DNA of 64,000 nt from positions 79,125 through 143,124 of the forward strand of contig NZ_AUFO01000020.1 of the NCBI RefSeq assembly GCF_000426545.1, read 5' to 3'. Every line of letters starts with the position of its first letter. The stretch's first letter is position 1. The position numbers were made by a program, and so were the translations under genes. Source of the DNA: Paenibacillus massiliensis subsp. panacisoli DSM 21345. Lineage in GTDB: Bacteria; Bacillota; Bacilli; Paenibacillales; Paenibacillaceae. This document shows, piece after piece, positions 1 through 11,074 of this stretch. The notes under the pieces are model-generated. The model saw only the letters and a list, made by a program, of their open reading frames with translations. It did not search any database and was not told the DNA's origin.

Positions 1-273
1 CGGATGAGCGGAATGCATTTGTCTACGGTTGACCCAGGCAGCTTCTCCTGCATGCAATTGTCTAGAGTCGGAACCAATCTGTAGCTGAAAGCTCCCCTTC
101 GTAATATAAATCCATTCCAAATGATCATGCCAATGAGGCGGTATCAGATAACGGTCGGGAAAATGAATATGAAACACATTAACCGGAAAGGTGAATTCCG
201 GTATTTCCGTATGCTCTTGTCTCCAGGAATATAAATTCTCGTCATGCATATCCATGAACATGCTCATCTCCAT
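1..273 (-). CDS. AraC-type regulator, N-terminal cupin part (cut by window edge)
   Basis: The reverse strand reads open from the ATG at 273 to base 1, giving 91 residues. The stretch PPHWHDHLEWIYITKGSFQL has the look of the sugar-sensing cupin (AraC_binding) domain of AraC/XylS regulators; the DNA-binding helix-turn-helix part would lie beyond the window. Several in-frame ATGs crowd the start. A GGAG sits six bases before the ATG at 261, so that may be the true start. It is divergent from the GH31 gene at 386 and is probably its activator (inference). Family is fairly sure, ligand unknown. Confidence 0.75.
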   Translation of the reverse strand, partial: MEMSMFMDMHDENLYSWRQEHTEIPEFTFPVNVFHIHFPDRYLIPPHWHDHLEWIYITKGSFQLQIGSDSRQLHAGEAAWVNRRQMHSAHP

Positions 274-336
274 TACAAACGTAATATCGTATGAATAATA
301 CGTAGTTTTCGTAGATTCTGTTCTGGCTTTGTCCGC

Positions 337-342
337 TATAAT
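337..342 (+). promoter_or_regulatory. -10 box of the GH31 gene promoter
   Basis: A perfect TATAAT lies 44 bases before the GH31 start codon. Only a poor -35 (GATTCT, 17-base spacer) is visible. A weak -35 fits a promoter needing an activator such as the adjacent divergent AraC protein (inference). Confidence 0.4.
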
Positions 343-385
343 GGGGCTGTAATCCAATTATATGCTGAGATGGAGGTCTACTGCT

Positions 386-2362
386 ATGTTTCGCTCGGAA
401 AATGGAAGACTGATACGAGAATATGATCATGAGCGGGTATGGATCGAGGCATGGGGGGAGAATGCTGTTCGTGTTCGTGCCTCCTACAACGACATTCAGA
501 ATGATGAGTGGGCGCTGCTGCCAGCTACTTCAACCCACGCGCAGGTGATAATTGAAGAGGACAGAGCAACGATAGTGAACGGCAAAATCAAAGCTGAGAT
601 TAGCAAGCAAGGACAAATCTCCTTTTATAACCAGGATGGAAAGCTGCTACTTCATGAAACGGAAGATACCTATCAATTGAAATACGGTGGCCGAGAGCTC
701 AAGCCTTACCCGGGTAGCAGTGATTATTCCGTCAAGCTACGATTGGAGTCCGATCCATCCGAGAAGCTGTTCGGCATGGGACAATATCAGCATTCCTTTC
801 TTAATTTGAAGGGCTGCTCACTGGAATTGACTCACCGTAACAGTCAGATCAGCGTGCCCTTTGTGCTATCAAGCGCTGGCTACGGTTTTCTGTGGCACAA
901 CCCAGCCATTGGACAAGTCCATTTTAGTCTGAACGTCACGGAGTGGAGCGCCCCCTCCACCAAGCAGCTCGATTACTGGATCACAGCGGGTGATTCTCCT
1001 GCAGAGATTGAAGAAAGTTATGCTACCGCCACAGGCAAGGTACCGATGATGCCGGACTATGGTCTTGGCTTCTGGCAGTGCAAGCTTCGCTACCGTACTC
1101 AGGAGGAGCTACTTACAGTAGCAAGAGAATATAAGCGTAGACAATTGCCAATTGATGTAATTGTTATCGACTTCTTTCACTGGACCAATCAAGGGGATTG
1201 GAGGTTCGATCCAATCTATTGGCCTGACCCTGAAGGGATGGTCAAGGAGCTGGGGGAGATGGGCATCGAGCTGATGATCTCAGTATGGCCTACGGTCCAG
1301 ACGGAGAGTGAGAACTATCGGGAGATGCTGGAAAAGGGTTACCTGCTACGCTCCGATCGCGGCGTGCGTACCCAATTTCAATTTCTCGGTCAAAATGCTA
1401 TTTTTGATGCCACAAATCCCGAAGCACGTAGGTTCTTATGGGGGCTGATTAAGAAGAATTATTACGACAAAGGCATTCGGGTGTTTTGGCTGGACGAGGC
1501 GGAGCCGGAGCTAAGCGTCTATGATCATGATATTTACCGCTATCATATGGGCTCCAGTAAGCAGATCGGCAACATTTATCCAGTAAAGTATAGCCAAACG
1601 TTCTACGAAGGAATGGAAGCAGAAGGACAAGCGAATATTGTCAATCTGGTGCGCTGTGCCTGGGCGGGAAGTCAACGCTACGGTGCACTTGTCTGGTCAG
1701 GAGACATACACTCCAGCTTCAAGGTGTTGGAGATCCAAGTGAAGGCGGGCTTGAACATGGCAATTGCGGGGATTCCTTGGTGGACGACAGACATCGGTGG
1801 TTTTCATGGCGGAGATCCGGAGAACCCATCATTCCGGGAATGTATAATTCGCTGGTTTCAGTACGGTGCATTATGTCCTGTCTTTCGGCTTCATGGTGAT
1901 CGTCAGCCATTTGTTCCACCCACTGGGACAGCAGGGGGCGGCATTTGTGGTAGTGGCTCGGATAATGAAGTATGGAGCTATGGGGATAAGGCATATGAGA
2001 TTTTCCGGGAATTCATGTATTTGCGCGAGCGCCTGAAGCCTTATATTGCCGAATTGATGCTGGAGGCCCATGAAAAGGGAACTCCACCCATGCGCCCGCT
2101 ATTCTATGATTTTGATAACGATCCGGCGGCATGGGAGGTGGAGGATCAGTATATGTTCGGCCCGGATTTACTGGTTGCTCCTGTAGTCCGAGAGGGTCAG
2201 CGAAGCCGCCAAGTCTATCTGCCTGCAGGAGTCTCGTGGAAGAATGCCTATAGCGGTGACATGCTGGAAGGGGGCTGTACCATCAAGGTAGAAGCGCCAT
2301 TAGAGCATATTCCATTGTTCTTGAGGAACGGAGCCGAACTTCCTATTGTAGTCGAGAAATAA
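386..2362 (+). CDS. GH31 family alpha-glycosidase (alpha-xylosidase-like)
   Basis: The 658-residue protein has an N-terminal beta-sandwich, a TIM-barrel GH31 catalytic domain from about residue 220, and a short C-terminal beta domain. The nucleophile is predicted as Asp370 in VFWLDEAEPE and the acid/base as Asp440 in WSGDI. The FWLDEAEPE form resembles the alpha-xylosidase branch more than maltases, but substrate is not proven. There is no signal peptide, so it should act on imported oligosaccharides. GGAGG at 372-376 fixes the start at 386; the ATG at 362 lies upstream of that site. It sits between two AraC regulators and beside a GH2 gene, which suggests a plant-polymer side-chain locus. 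Confidence 0.88.
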   Translation: MFRSENGRLIREYDHERVWIEAWGENAVRVRASYNDIQNDEWALLPATSTHAQVIIEEDRATIVNGKIKAEISKQGQISFYNQDGKLLLHETEDTYQLKYGGRELKPYPGSSDYSVKLRLESDPSEKLFGMGQYQHSFLNLKGCSLELTHRNSQISVPFVLSSAGYGFLWHNPAIGQVHFSLNVTEWSAPSTKQLDYWITAGDSPAEIEESYATATGKVPMMPDYGLGFWQCKLRYRTQEELLTVAREYKRRQLPIDVIVIDFFHWTNQGDWRFDPIYWPDPEGMVKELGEMGIELMISVWPTVQTESENYREMLEKGYLLRSDRGVRTQFQFLGQNAIFDATNPEARRFLWGLIKKNYYDKGIRVFWLDEAEPELSVYDHDIYRYHMGSSKQIGNIYPVKYSQTFYEGMEAEGQANIVNLVRCAWAGSQRYGALVWSGDIHSSFKVLEIQVKAGLNMAIAGIPWWTTDIGGFHGGDPENPSFRECIIRWFQYGALCPVFRLHGDRQPFVPPTGTAGGGICGSGSDNEVWSYGDKAYEIFREFMYLRERLKPYIAELMLEAHEKGTPPMRPLFYDFDNDPAAWEVEDQYMFGPDLLVAPVVREGQRSRQVYLPAGVSWKNAYSGDMLEGGCTIKVEAPLEHIPLFLRNGAELPIVVEK

Positions 2363-2402
2363 TGGCGGTGGAAAGAGCGCTGCGCGAATGAATTATCCCC
2401 CT

Positions 2403-3227
2403 TCAATGATGGAGCCTCCGGAACTGCTTGGGGGTTAATTGTTCGTGCTTCTTGAAGACCGTGCAGAAATAGTTAGCATCCTCAAAGCCGGACATAAAAG
2501 CAATTTCTTTAATGGACCAGAGCGGTTGTTGCAGGAGCAGCTCCTTACTCTTCTTGATTCGAACCGATTGAATATATTGAAAGATTCTAATGTTCATAGT
2601 CTTCTTAAAGACCGTACACAAATGCTGCGGGGTAATTCCCGTGATCTCGGCCATGTCATCCAGAGTTAGTGGATTGCTAAAGTTCTCATCAATAAATGTG
2701 AGCAGCGGCTTCAGTCTGAGATTCGGATGGGAAATGCTGTTATGCGGATGGGTCGAAGCGTATTGAACAATGTCCGTGAGCAGGGAATAGACAAGGCTGG
2801 ACCACTGGAGACCTCTTAAAGCATGATCCGATTGTTCAACCCCCATAATACTTTGTATCTTCGCCCAGAAAATGTCTGGTCTGGAGATGTGCAATACACC
2901 AGAGGTATTCATCCCTGCCGTTTTCCTCAAAAAAGGCTCCACCTGCTGGCCCTCGAATACGACCCAGTTCACAGTCCAGGTTGGACTAATTGCATAATAC
3001 TCGTGAGGAAGCCCCTTCAGCAGCAGCATGGCAGACCCCTCTTTAACTCGATAGGCTTTCCCGGCAACGATCAACTCCCCTTCACCCTCCACACATTGAA
3101 TCCATTGGTGCAGGTAACCCTTCGGACGAATGACATGCTCTTGAGGCCAATTGCATGCCGCATCCACTAGATAGTAGGGGAGCTCTTTGTCCGCATCTGT
3201 AATCACTGGCAGAAGCCTCTTATACAT
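2403..3227 (-). CDS. AraC/XylS family transcriptional regulator
   Basis: This 274-residue protein has an N-terminal cupin-like half (residues 1 to about 150) and a C-terminal double helix-turn-helix (about 175-272). The second signature reads IKEIAFMSGFEDANYFCTVF followed by the usual TPKQFR. An AAGGTG site precedes the ATG. It converges on the GH31 gene and diverges from the GH2 gene, with a 123-base shared promoter region, so regulation of GH2 is the simplest inference. The effector sugar is unknown. Confidence 0.88.
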   Translation of the reverse strand: MYKRLLPVITDADKELPYYLVDAACNWPQEHVIRPKGYLHQWIQCVEGEGELIVAGKAYRVKEGSAMLLLKGLPHEYYAISPTWTVNWVVFEGQQVEPFLRKTAGMNTSGVLHISRPDIFWAKIQSIMGVEQSDHALRGLQWSSLVYSLLTDIVQYASTHPHNSISHPNLRLKPLLTFIDENFSNPLTLDDMAEITGITPQHLCTVFKKTMNIRIFQYIQSVRIKKSKELLLQQPLWSIKEIAFMSGFEDANYFCTVFKKHEQLTPKQFRRLHH

Positions 3228-3270
3228 AGAATCACCTTAATATTTTAAAGTTATTTTTAATATTGTCAGA

Positions 3271-3299
3271 TTGTACGGGTCTGGATTGGATCCTACAAT
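3271..3299 (+). promoter_or_regulatory. Predicted sigma-A promoter of the GH2 gene
   Basis: TTGTAC (3271-3276) and TACAAT (3294-3299) are separated by exactly 17 bases, about 50 bases before the GH2 start. Both hexamers are one or two changes from consensus. The site is in the divergent region shared with the AraC gene. Confidence 0.5.
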
Positions 3300-3350
3300 A
3301 TAAATATAACAAAGCTTGACATGCGACTACAATCAAAAGGATGGTGAAGG

Positions 3351-5657
3351 ATGATGAGCCGACATGAAACGAAGCTGATGCAGGATTGGGAGTTCACATT
3401 GCAGCAACCCGATGACCATAATTTCGAACCCGTCACGCTTCCTCATGACTGGGCTATTACAGCCCCGATCTCAAGAACGATGAGTCAAGCCAAGGAGCAG
3501 GGGTTCAGGGACAGATGGGGGATTGGCTGGTATCGAAGAAAGCTTGTATTGGATCAAATGAAGAAGGACCATGTGTACAAGCTACAGTTCGATGGTGTGT
3601 ATGAGAATAGTACGATATGGGTGAACGGCCAGGAAGCCGGCACTCAAAAATACGGATACTCAAGATTTGTGCTGGATATTACGGATTTGATTCATGAGGG
3701 GGACAACCTGATTCTGGTAAAGGTGGATAACACCTCATTACCAGCCGACAGGTGGTATTCGGGAGCAGGTATATACAGAACGGTTACGCTGATGGAACTG
3801 AATTATAACCACCTACAGCCAGAAGAAATTCACGTAACTACGGAAATTGATGGTGTAACAGGAATCGTGACCATCAAGACAGGGACTTCCTCCTTGGTGA
3901 AAGCATGCCTTTTCGATGACGATCTGAGCGTGACTGCTGAAGCCGATACCGGACACATTCAACTGGAGATTCCAAATGTGAAGCTGTGGAGCCCAGAAAA
4001 GCCTTATTTATATCGACTGGAGCTGTCGTTGGTGGAGGGCGGAGAGGTCATTGACAGCTATGCACTGAACGTGGGCATCAGGACAATTGAGATGATCCCC
4101 GGAAAAGGGATGTATATTAATGGAACCATGACCAAGGTGAAGGGACTCTGCATTCATCAGGATGCAGGCTGTCTCGGAACAGCTGTCACCCCGGAGATCT
4201 GGAGGGATAGACTCGTCCAGTTCAAAGAAATCGGGTGCAATGCCATCCGTACGGCGCATCATATTCCAGCGGCTGAAATTCTGGATCTGTGTGACGAGCT
4301 GGGACTTCTAGTCTACGAGGAGCCCTTTGACAAATGGACTGGTGGAGCGTACGGAAGATATTTTGAGACGGAGTGGCAGCGTGATGTGGAATGCATGGTA
4401 AGAAGGGATCGCAATCATCCCTGTATCTTCATGTGGGGCGTCGGCAACGAGGTTGAGAACCAGGGGCAGGAGTCGATGTTGAAGATTCTGAGCATGCTGA
4501 AGGAGCATCTGCTAACTATGGATAACACGAGACCGATATCGTATGCTATGAACCCGCATTTCAAATATGAAAGCCATGTGGACGTGTCACAGGTGACAGA
4601 TATTCAGCAATTTGTGGATGAAGTGGACGATACCGAAATTTATGACCTGCAAGATCGGGTGGAGCGCATCCGCAGGATTGCAGAGATTGTAGATGTCATT
4701 AGCTGCAACTATCAGGAGCAATGGTATCCTGAGATTCATAAGGCCATTCCAGACAAATTGATCCTGGGGACAGAGACGTATCAATTCTTCAGGGGACATC
4801 CAGATCACCTCCAGAATTATAGCGAAAAGGTGCCATGGCTTGATGTGGAGGAAAATGATTATGTCATCGGGGGCATGCTGTGGACGGGGATTGATTATTT
4901 AGGTGAATCCATGGGATACCCGGCCAAGGGGTGGGCGGGGTCCTTGTTCTGGACAAATAATGAACGCAAGCCCATGTCCTATCTATATCAAAGCTATTGG
5001 TCAGATCAGCCTATCGTATATATGGCTGTTATGGATTATTCACTGCAGGACGAAGGAGTCAAGGAGCATTGGGATGCGCCAAGATATGCGAGTCACTGGG
5101 ATTTTCCACAGTTCAATAAATCGGTAATCCCTTACATGATTGCAACCAATTGTGAAAAGGTAACGATTGAGCTGAATGACAAAGTATTTTACGTAAATTC
5201 ACCTTCTTCCTATCCCAATCGAATGATCACAGGCTATCTTCCCTATCTACCAGGCAAAGTTACGGTGCGAGGCTTAATAGATGGACAAGAGGTTAGTACG
5301 TACACCTTACAGACAGCTGCTATTGCGGCTAAGCTCCGTTTTGACAAGGAGGAAGTTTTTCTGGATGCAGCCGCTGGTTATTTGAAGCTATTCACCGTTC
5401 GAGCTAAAGATGGAGCTGACATACCTGTCTTCCGAGAGAGTGCAAAAGTTGTATTCAAGGTTAGCGGGCCGGCAGAAATTGTCGCTGTAGATAACGGAGA
5501 TCTCAGCTCAAGCGAATCCTACGACAGCCATTGGATGCATATGTATCACGGTTGTGTCAGTACGGTGATTCGGCTGACTGGAGAGCGAGGACGCGCTGTC
5601 TTATCAGCCTATTCCGAAGGCATGTATCCTGCTCAGCTTGTGATCAATATTGTATAG
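3351..5657 (+). CDS. GH2 family glycosidase (beta-galactosidase/beta-glucuronidase type)
   Basis: The 768-residue protein follows GH2 order: sugar-binding jelly roll (about 1-160), Ig-like domain, TIM barrel (about 250-560), then a C-terminal DUF4982-like beta region. The acid/base is Glu367 in WGVGNEVEN and the probable nucleophile Glu475 in LGTETYQF. There is no signal peptide, so it is intracellular. GAAGG just before the paired ATG codons supports a start at 3351 or 3354. Known GH2 members of this layout cleave beta-galactosides, beta-glucuronides or related side chains. The substrate cannot be read from the sequence. Confidence 0.87.
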   Translation: MMSRHETKLMQDWEFTLQQPDDHNFEPVTLPHDWAITAPISRTMSQAKEQGFRDRWGIGWYRRKLVLDQMKKDHVYKLQFDGVYENSTIWVNGQEAGTQKYGYSRFVLDITDLIHEGDNLILVKVDNTSLPADRWYSGAGIYRTVTLMELNYNHLQPEEIHVTTEIDGVTGIVTIKTGTSSLVKACLFDDDLSVTAEADTGHIQLEIPNVKLWSPEKPYLYRLELSLVEGGEVIDSYALNVGIRTIEMIPGKGMYINGTMTKVKGLCIHQDAGCLGTAVTPEIWRDRLVQFKEIGCNAIRTAHHIPAAEILDLCDELGLLVYEEPFDKWTGGAYGRYFETEWQRDVECMVRRDRNHPCIFMWGVGNEVENQGQESMLKILSMLKEHLLTMDNTRPISYAMNPHFKYESHVDVSQVTDIQQFVDEVDDTEIYDLQDRVERIRRIAEIVDVISCNYQEQWYPEIHKAIPDKLILGTETYQFFRGHPDHLQNYSEKVPWLDVEENDYVIGGMLWTGIDYLGESMGYPAKGWAGSLFWTNNERKPMSYLYQSYWSDQPIVYMAVMDYSLQDEGVKEHWDAPRYASHWDFPQFNKSVIPYMIATNCEKVTIELNDKVFYVNSPSSYPNRMITGYLPYLPGKVTVRGLIDGQEVSTYTLQTAAIAAKLRFDKEEVFLDAAAGYLKLFTVRAKDGADIPVFRESAKVVFKVSGPAEIVAVDNGDLSSSESYDSHWMHMYHGCVSTVIRLTGERGRAVLSAYSEGMYPAQLVINIV

Positions 5658-5860
5658 GCAGGAAGATTGCTGATCTTGTACGGATCTTGTACAGATATTA
5701 CTGGGAAGAACCTGTAGGTTCAGTTACGCTCTGCATGTGAGTACCTTCTCCATAATGGGTAATAACATATCATTGAAACATTAGAGAGTGCTGAACCGTT
5801 AATGTAGTGTGATGTGTTATATCCAGAGCCACAGGAGAAGATACGAAAGGAGCGATCAGA

Positions 5861-6514
5861 TTGAATAACAGATATCCCTTGAGAACAATTATACTGATGT
5901 TCGTCATGGTCTTCATGCTAACCGCATGTAAGGGAGGGTCAGTTCCTACGGAAACTACCGATACTACCGACACCCCAGGAGCAGCAGGTCCAGAAACCGA
6001 AGTAACCTCACCACCTTCCTCTGGGCAGGAGGCATCCGAAGTAGCAACCCGCCCGCATACTGAAAGCTTTGAGCTGTTGACAGCTGAAGGCAACCAATCC
6101 CTGGAAGCAGTCCTGCAGAAGGGGGAGGGGTTCTCCTTGTATGTCTTCGAGAAATTTGCATTTGATCCGGCTGCGGGGCGCTTATCCTTGGGCAGTAATC
6201 CAGATTATTATGTCGACATTGAGCCACTGCCAGCAGATTATGATATCGCTCAGCTTGAAGCTGCAGGAAGGGAAGAGTTAAGCCAGGCTGGTGAGGTGTC
6301 CGATTATAGCGGCGAGTTGATGGAGCACCCACTTGGCTACGCAGAACTCTATCTTCAAGCTTCCGGGGAGAAAGGGATTAGCGATTATATGGTGTGGACA
6401 TCAGAAGCAGGGGATGCTTTTCTGTTCCGCCATCATAATCCGAAGGGGGAGGAGGCCTCCGATTTTGCCGGGCCTGTGCTGGTCTCTCTCTCAACCGTAC
6501 AGAGGGATATGTAG
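5861..6514 (+). CDS. Hypothetical lipoprotein
   Basis: The 217-residue protein begins with a TTG codon ten bases after an AAAGGAG site. A basic N-terminus and hydrophobic core lead to the lipobox LTAC (Cys23), so it should be lipid-anchored on the outer face of the membrane. A Thr/Pro/Ser/Glu-rich linker (about 27-68) tethers a globular domain of about 145 residues with no motif that I recognise. It has its own 200-base upstream gap and lies just before the LysR gene on the same strand. Function is unknown. Confidence 0.7.
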   Translation: MNNRYPLRTIILMFVMVFMLTACKGGSVPTETTDTTDTPGAAGPETEVTSPPSSGQEASEVATRPHTESFELLTAEGNQSLEAVLQKGEGFSLYVFEKFAFDPAAGRLSLGSNPDYYVDIEPLPADYDIAQLEAAGREELSQAGEVSDYSGELMEHPLGYAELYLQASGEKGISDYMVWTSEAGDAFLFRHHNPKGEEASDFAGPVLVSLSTVQRDM

Positions 6515-6610
6515 CCTAAAAGCAGGTTATGTTGAAAATCATATAAAACCAAGATAATATGGGGGCAGGTGAATTAGCATTTGGTGAGTTGAAGCAAAGC
6601 AGGAGGGGTC

Positions 6611-7492
6611 ATGGAATTAAGAGTGCTTCGATATTTTTTGACAGTAGCCCGCGTGGAGAACATTACACATGCAGCAACGATCCTGCATGTGACACAGCCT
6701 ACGCTAAGTAGACAGTTGGCTGATCTGGAAAAAGACTTAGGAACTCAATTGTTTATACGCGGCAAAAGCAAAATAACACTAACGGAGTCAGGGATGCTTT
6801 TGCGTCAGCGGGCAGAGGAGATTCTTACCCTTGCAGATAAAACCGAGAAAGAGTTCAAGGATCAGAACAACCTGGTTGGAGGAACCATTTCGATTGGTAG
6901 TGTTGAATCATTAACATCCAATGTGATTCTACAATCGCTAAAAGACTTCAATGCAGAATATCCTCAGGTTAGCTATCACATTTTTAGCGGGACTGGTGAT
7001 GACATCAAGGAAAGGATCGATAAGGGTTTACTTGACATTGGAATCTTGCTGGAACCGATTCATATCGAAAAGTATGATTTTATCAGGCTACCGCAAAAAG
7101 AGCGATGGGGCATTCTTACAAGAACCTCGTCGCCACTTGCAAGTAAAGACTATGTGGCTGCAAAAGATCTGACAGGAGTACCGTTGCTCATTTCGAGTCG
7201 AGTCGTTGTACAAAATGAGATTGCCAGTTGGTTCGCCGATGAGTATTCACAGCTTCACTTTGTAGCTACCTATAACCTAATATCCAATGTGGTCAATCTA
7301 GTAGAGCAGGGATTAGGAACTGCAATCTGTATTGAGGGGGCTGTGGCGATGAAGCATTCGGACAGTCTTTGCTTCATCCCATTTTATCCAGAGCTTCAAT
7401 TTCCAACGGTGATTGTCTGGAAGAAGCATAAAATATTCAGTCCATCTGCAGTGCGTTTTTTGCAACATATTAAACATGCCTTTCAGGCATGA
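6611..7492 (+). CDS. LysR family transcriptional regulator
   Basis: The N-terminal winged helix is textbook LysR: an opening MELRVLRYF, then THAATILHVTQPTLSRQ for the helix-turn-helix. The C-terminal 200 residues form the periplasmic-binding-like effector domain (from about GGTISIGSVE). The total of 293 residues is normal for the family. An AGGAGGGG-type site precedes the ATG. It lies upstream of and codirectional with the bgl PTS genes, 216 bases apart. A role in controlling them is possible but unproven. Confidence 0.9.
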   Translation: MELRVLRYFLTVARVENITHAATILHVTQPTLSRQLADLEKDLGTQLFIRGKSKITLTESGMLLRQRAEEILTLADKTEKEFKDQNNLVGGTISIGSVESLTSNVILQSLKDFNAEYPQVSYHIFSGTGDDIKERIDKGLLDIGILLEPIHIEKYDFIRLPQKERWGILTRTSSPLASKDYVAAKDLTGVPLLISSRVVVQNEIASWFADEYSQLHFVATYNLISNVVNLVEQGLGTAICIEGAVAMKHSDSLCFIPFYPELQFPTVIVWKKHKIFSPSAVRFLQHIKHAFQA

Positions 7493-7647
7493 TAAAGCAT
7501 TAAATATAGGTATTGGCTATAGCTATTTATCTGATGATATTTTAAAGGTGCAGTGAATGTTACCTTTTTATATCACTCACAGATAAGTAGCTTTTTTATT
7601 TTGGGAGGAGTTAATTAAGGAGGTGGAAATGCTTATAAGCAGAATTT

Positions 7648-7661
7648 TATAAGCGCTTCCG
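7648..7661 (+). promoter_or_regulatory. Possible cre (CcpA) site before bglP
   Basis: TATAAGCGCTTCCG carries the AAGCGCTT core of catabolite-responsive elements, with three mismatches to the 14-base Bacillus consensus. It lies about 50 bases before bglP. CcpA repression of a beta-glucoside PTS would be expected, but the match is modest. Confidence 0.35.
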
Positions 7662-7708
7662 TGTACGTTCATAGTAGTAATAGAGACACTTAGAGGGGGC
7701 ACCTTGGT

Positions 7709-9586
7709 ATGAGCAAAAAGTATGAGAACTTAGCTAAAGATATTGTAGAGCGTGTTGGTGGTCATGAAAATGTATCTACACTAACCCACTGTATGACTCG
7801 ACTTAGATTTGCATTGAACGATATTAATAAAGCGAAGCGTGAGTCGATTAAGTCTTTAGATGGTGTCATTGATGCCATAGAAAGTGGCGGACAGTTTCAG
7901 GTCGTTATTGGAACACATGTTGAAGACGTTTACAACGAGGTCGTCAAGCATTTGGAACCTAAGTGGGCTTCAAATAGCGAAGCAGGTAATGGGAGAAAAG
8001 CAAGTATTGTAGGCAAATTTATTGATTTCGTATCTGGAACCTTTAGTCCAATTGTTCCTGCCATTGCTGGTGCCGGGATGATTAAAGCACTTTTAGCTCT
8101 GTTGATTTTGCTTAAATGGATCTCACGAGACTCACAGACCTTTTATGTCATTAATTTTATGTCAGACGCCATATTTTACTTCTTACCATTTTTGTTAGCC
8201 TACTCTGCTGCAAACAAACTAAAGTGTAGCCCTGTATTGGCAATTGTCCTGGCGGGAATCTTCTTGCATCCCAGTTTGATTCAATTAAAGACAGAGGGCA
8301 ATGATGTCAACGTATTTGGTATCCCACTGACGCTTGTTACTTATAGTTCATCTGTGGTTCCAATCCTTCTAACGGTATGGGCGCAATCGTATATTGAGCC
8401 TTTCTTCAAGCGAATAATACATGATTCCATAAAAATTATTTTTGTGCCGATGTTAACTATCTTGGTTGTTGGAACGATTGGCCTTACCGTACTTGGTCCG
8501 TTAGGATCATTTGTCGGAACGTATTTAGCAATGGGCTTTGATTTCTTAGGTTCGCATGGTTCTTGGCTGGTTATATTCATCATCGCGACATTCTGGCCAA
8601 TCCTTGTCATGTTTGGACTACATCATAACATTGTGCCTCTTTCATTAACGCAAATCACCACCTTAGGTTATGAAAATATTATAGGTCCGGGTGCTCTGGT
8701 ATCTAATATAACGCAAGGTGTGGCTGCTTTGGTGGTAGGTTCGAGAACTAAAGATCCATCCATGAAGCAAATCTCGACAACTAGTGGTATTACCGGATTA
8801 ATGGGTATTACAGAGGCAGCTCTTTATGGAGTAAACTTGCCGAAGAAATATCCGCTAATCGCAGCAATGATTGGTGCTGCTTGTGGCGGACTATATGCAG
8901 GTCTAACAGGGGTATCTCGCTATGCAACCGGAGCATCCGGTATACCTGCCATTCCGCTGTATTTAGGTGCTAACTTGGCTAATTTCTATAATATCTTAAT
9001 TGCATTGCTTATTGCAGCACTTGTAACCGCAGTTCTTACGTACTTGCTTAGCTTTAGATTTGAAAAATCAGCAAACGTGAGCACGGAAGAAGTAAAAGTA
9101 GCGGTAGAGACTGTTCCAATTACAGCAGCAGCATTAACTATAGCAAGTCCATTGAGTGGAAGCACCATTGCACTTAAAGATATACAAGATGTGGCCTTTG
9201 CTTCTGGAGCCATGGGTAAAGGAATAGCAATAGAGCCTAGCGAAGGAAAGGTTATTTCACCCTTTGATGGCACAATCGTATCTCTCTTTCCCAAAAAGCA
9301 TGCCATGGGGCTCCGGTCAGATACAGGTGCTGAGGTTCTTATTCATGTAGGTCTGAACACGGTTAAGCTCAATGGTAAGTATTTTGAATCGCATGTTGTC
9401 GAGGGGCAAAGAATTACGAAGGGACAATTGTTGCTTACCTTTGATTTGGAGAAAATCCAAGCAGAGGGCTACGTGACACAAACTCCAATTATTATTACTA
9501 ACTCAGATCGCTACAAAGAGCTCACGGAGACCACACAAACAGTGGTATCTTTCGAGGATTCATTATTCGAACTAAAAGTAAATTAG
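7709..9586 (+). CDS. bglP: PTS beta-glucoside transporter EIIBCA
   Basis: The 625-residue membrane protein carries all three PTS domains. EIIB is residues 1 to about 90, with phospho-Cys28 in LTHCMTRLRF. A multi-helix EIIC (about 105-460) contains the GITEAALYGVNLP signature. A C-terminal EIIA (about 475-620) has the active His in VLIHVGLNTVKLNG. It imports and phosphorylates aryl-beta-glucosides or cellobiose-type sugars. The GAGGGGG site fits the ATG. The 6-phospho-beta-glucosidase gene follows 19 bases downstream, so the two form a bglPH-type operon. Confidence 0.92.
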   Translation: MSKKYENLAKDIVERVGGHENVSTLTHCMTRLRFALNDINKAKRESIKSLDGVIDAIESGGQFQVVIGTHVEDVYNEVVKHLEPKWASNSEAGNGRKASIVGKFIDFVSGTFSPIVPAIAGAGMIKALLALLILLKWISRDSQTFYVINFMSDAIFYFLPFLLAYSAANKLKCSPVLAIVLAGIFLHPSLIQLKTEGNDVNVFGIPLTLVTYSSSVVPILLTVWAQSYIEPFFKRIIHDSIKIIFVPMLTILVVGTIGLTVLGPLGSFVGTYLAMGFDFLGSHGSWLVIFIIATFWPILVMFGLHHNIVPLSLTQITTLGYENIIGPGALVSNITQGVAALVVGSRTKDPSMKQISTTSGITGLMGITEAALYGVNLPKKYPLIAAMIGAACGGLYAGLTGVSRYATGASGIPAIPLYLGANLANFYNILIALLIAALVTAVLTYLLSFRFEKSANVSTEEVKVAVETVPITAAALTIASPLSGSTIALKDIQDVAFASGAMGKGIAIEPSEGKVISPFDGTIVSLFPKKHAMGLRSDTGAEVLIHVGLNTVKLNGKYFESHVVEGQRITKGQLLLTFDLEKIQAEGYVTQTPIIITNSDRYKELTETTQTVVSFEDSLFELKVN

Positions 9587-9602
9587 AGATAGGAGCTTAT
9601 GA

Positions 9603-11039
<1,437 letters not shown>

Positions 11040-11074
11040 TGCAAGTATGACTTCCTGAGAAGGGGGGATGAACG

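Noticed and set aside
5531..5740. 69-codon frame at the end of the GH2 gene
   Set aside because: Out-of-frame overlap with a clear GH2 C-terminus and no ribosome site.
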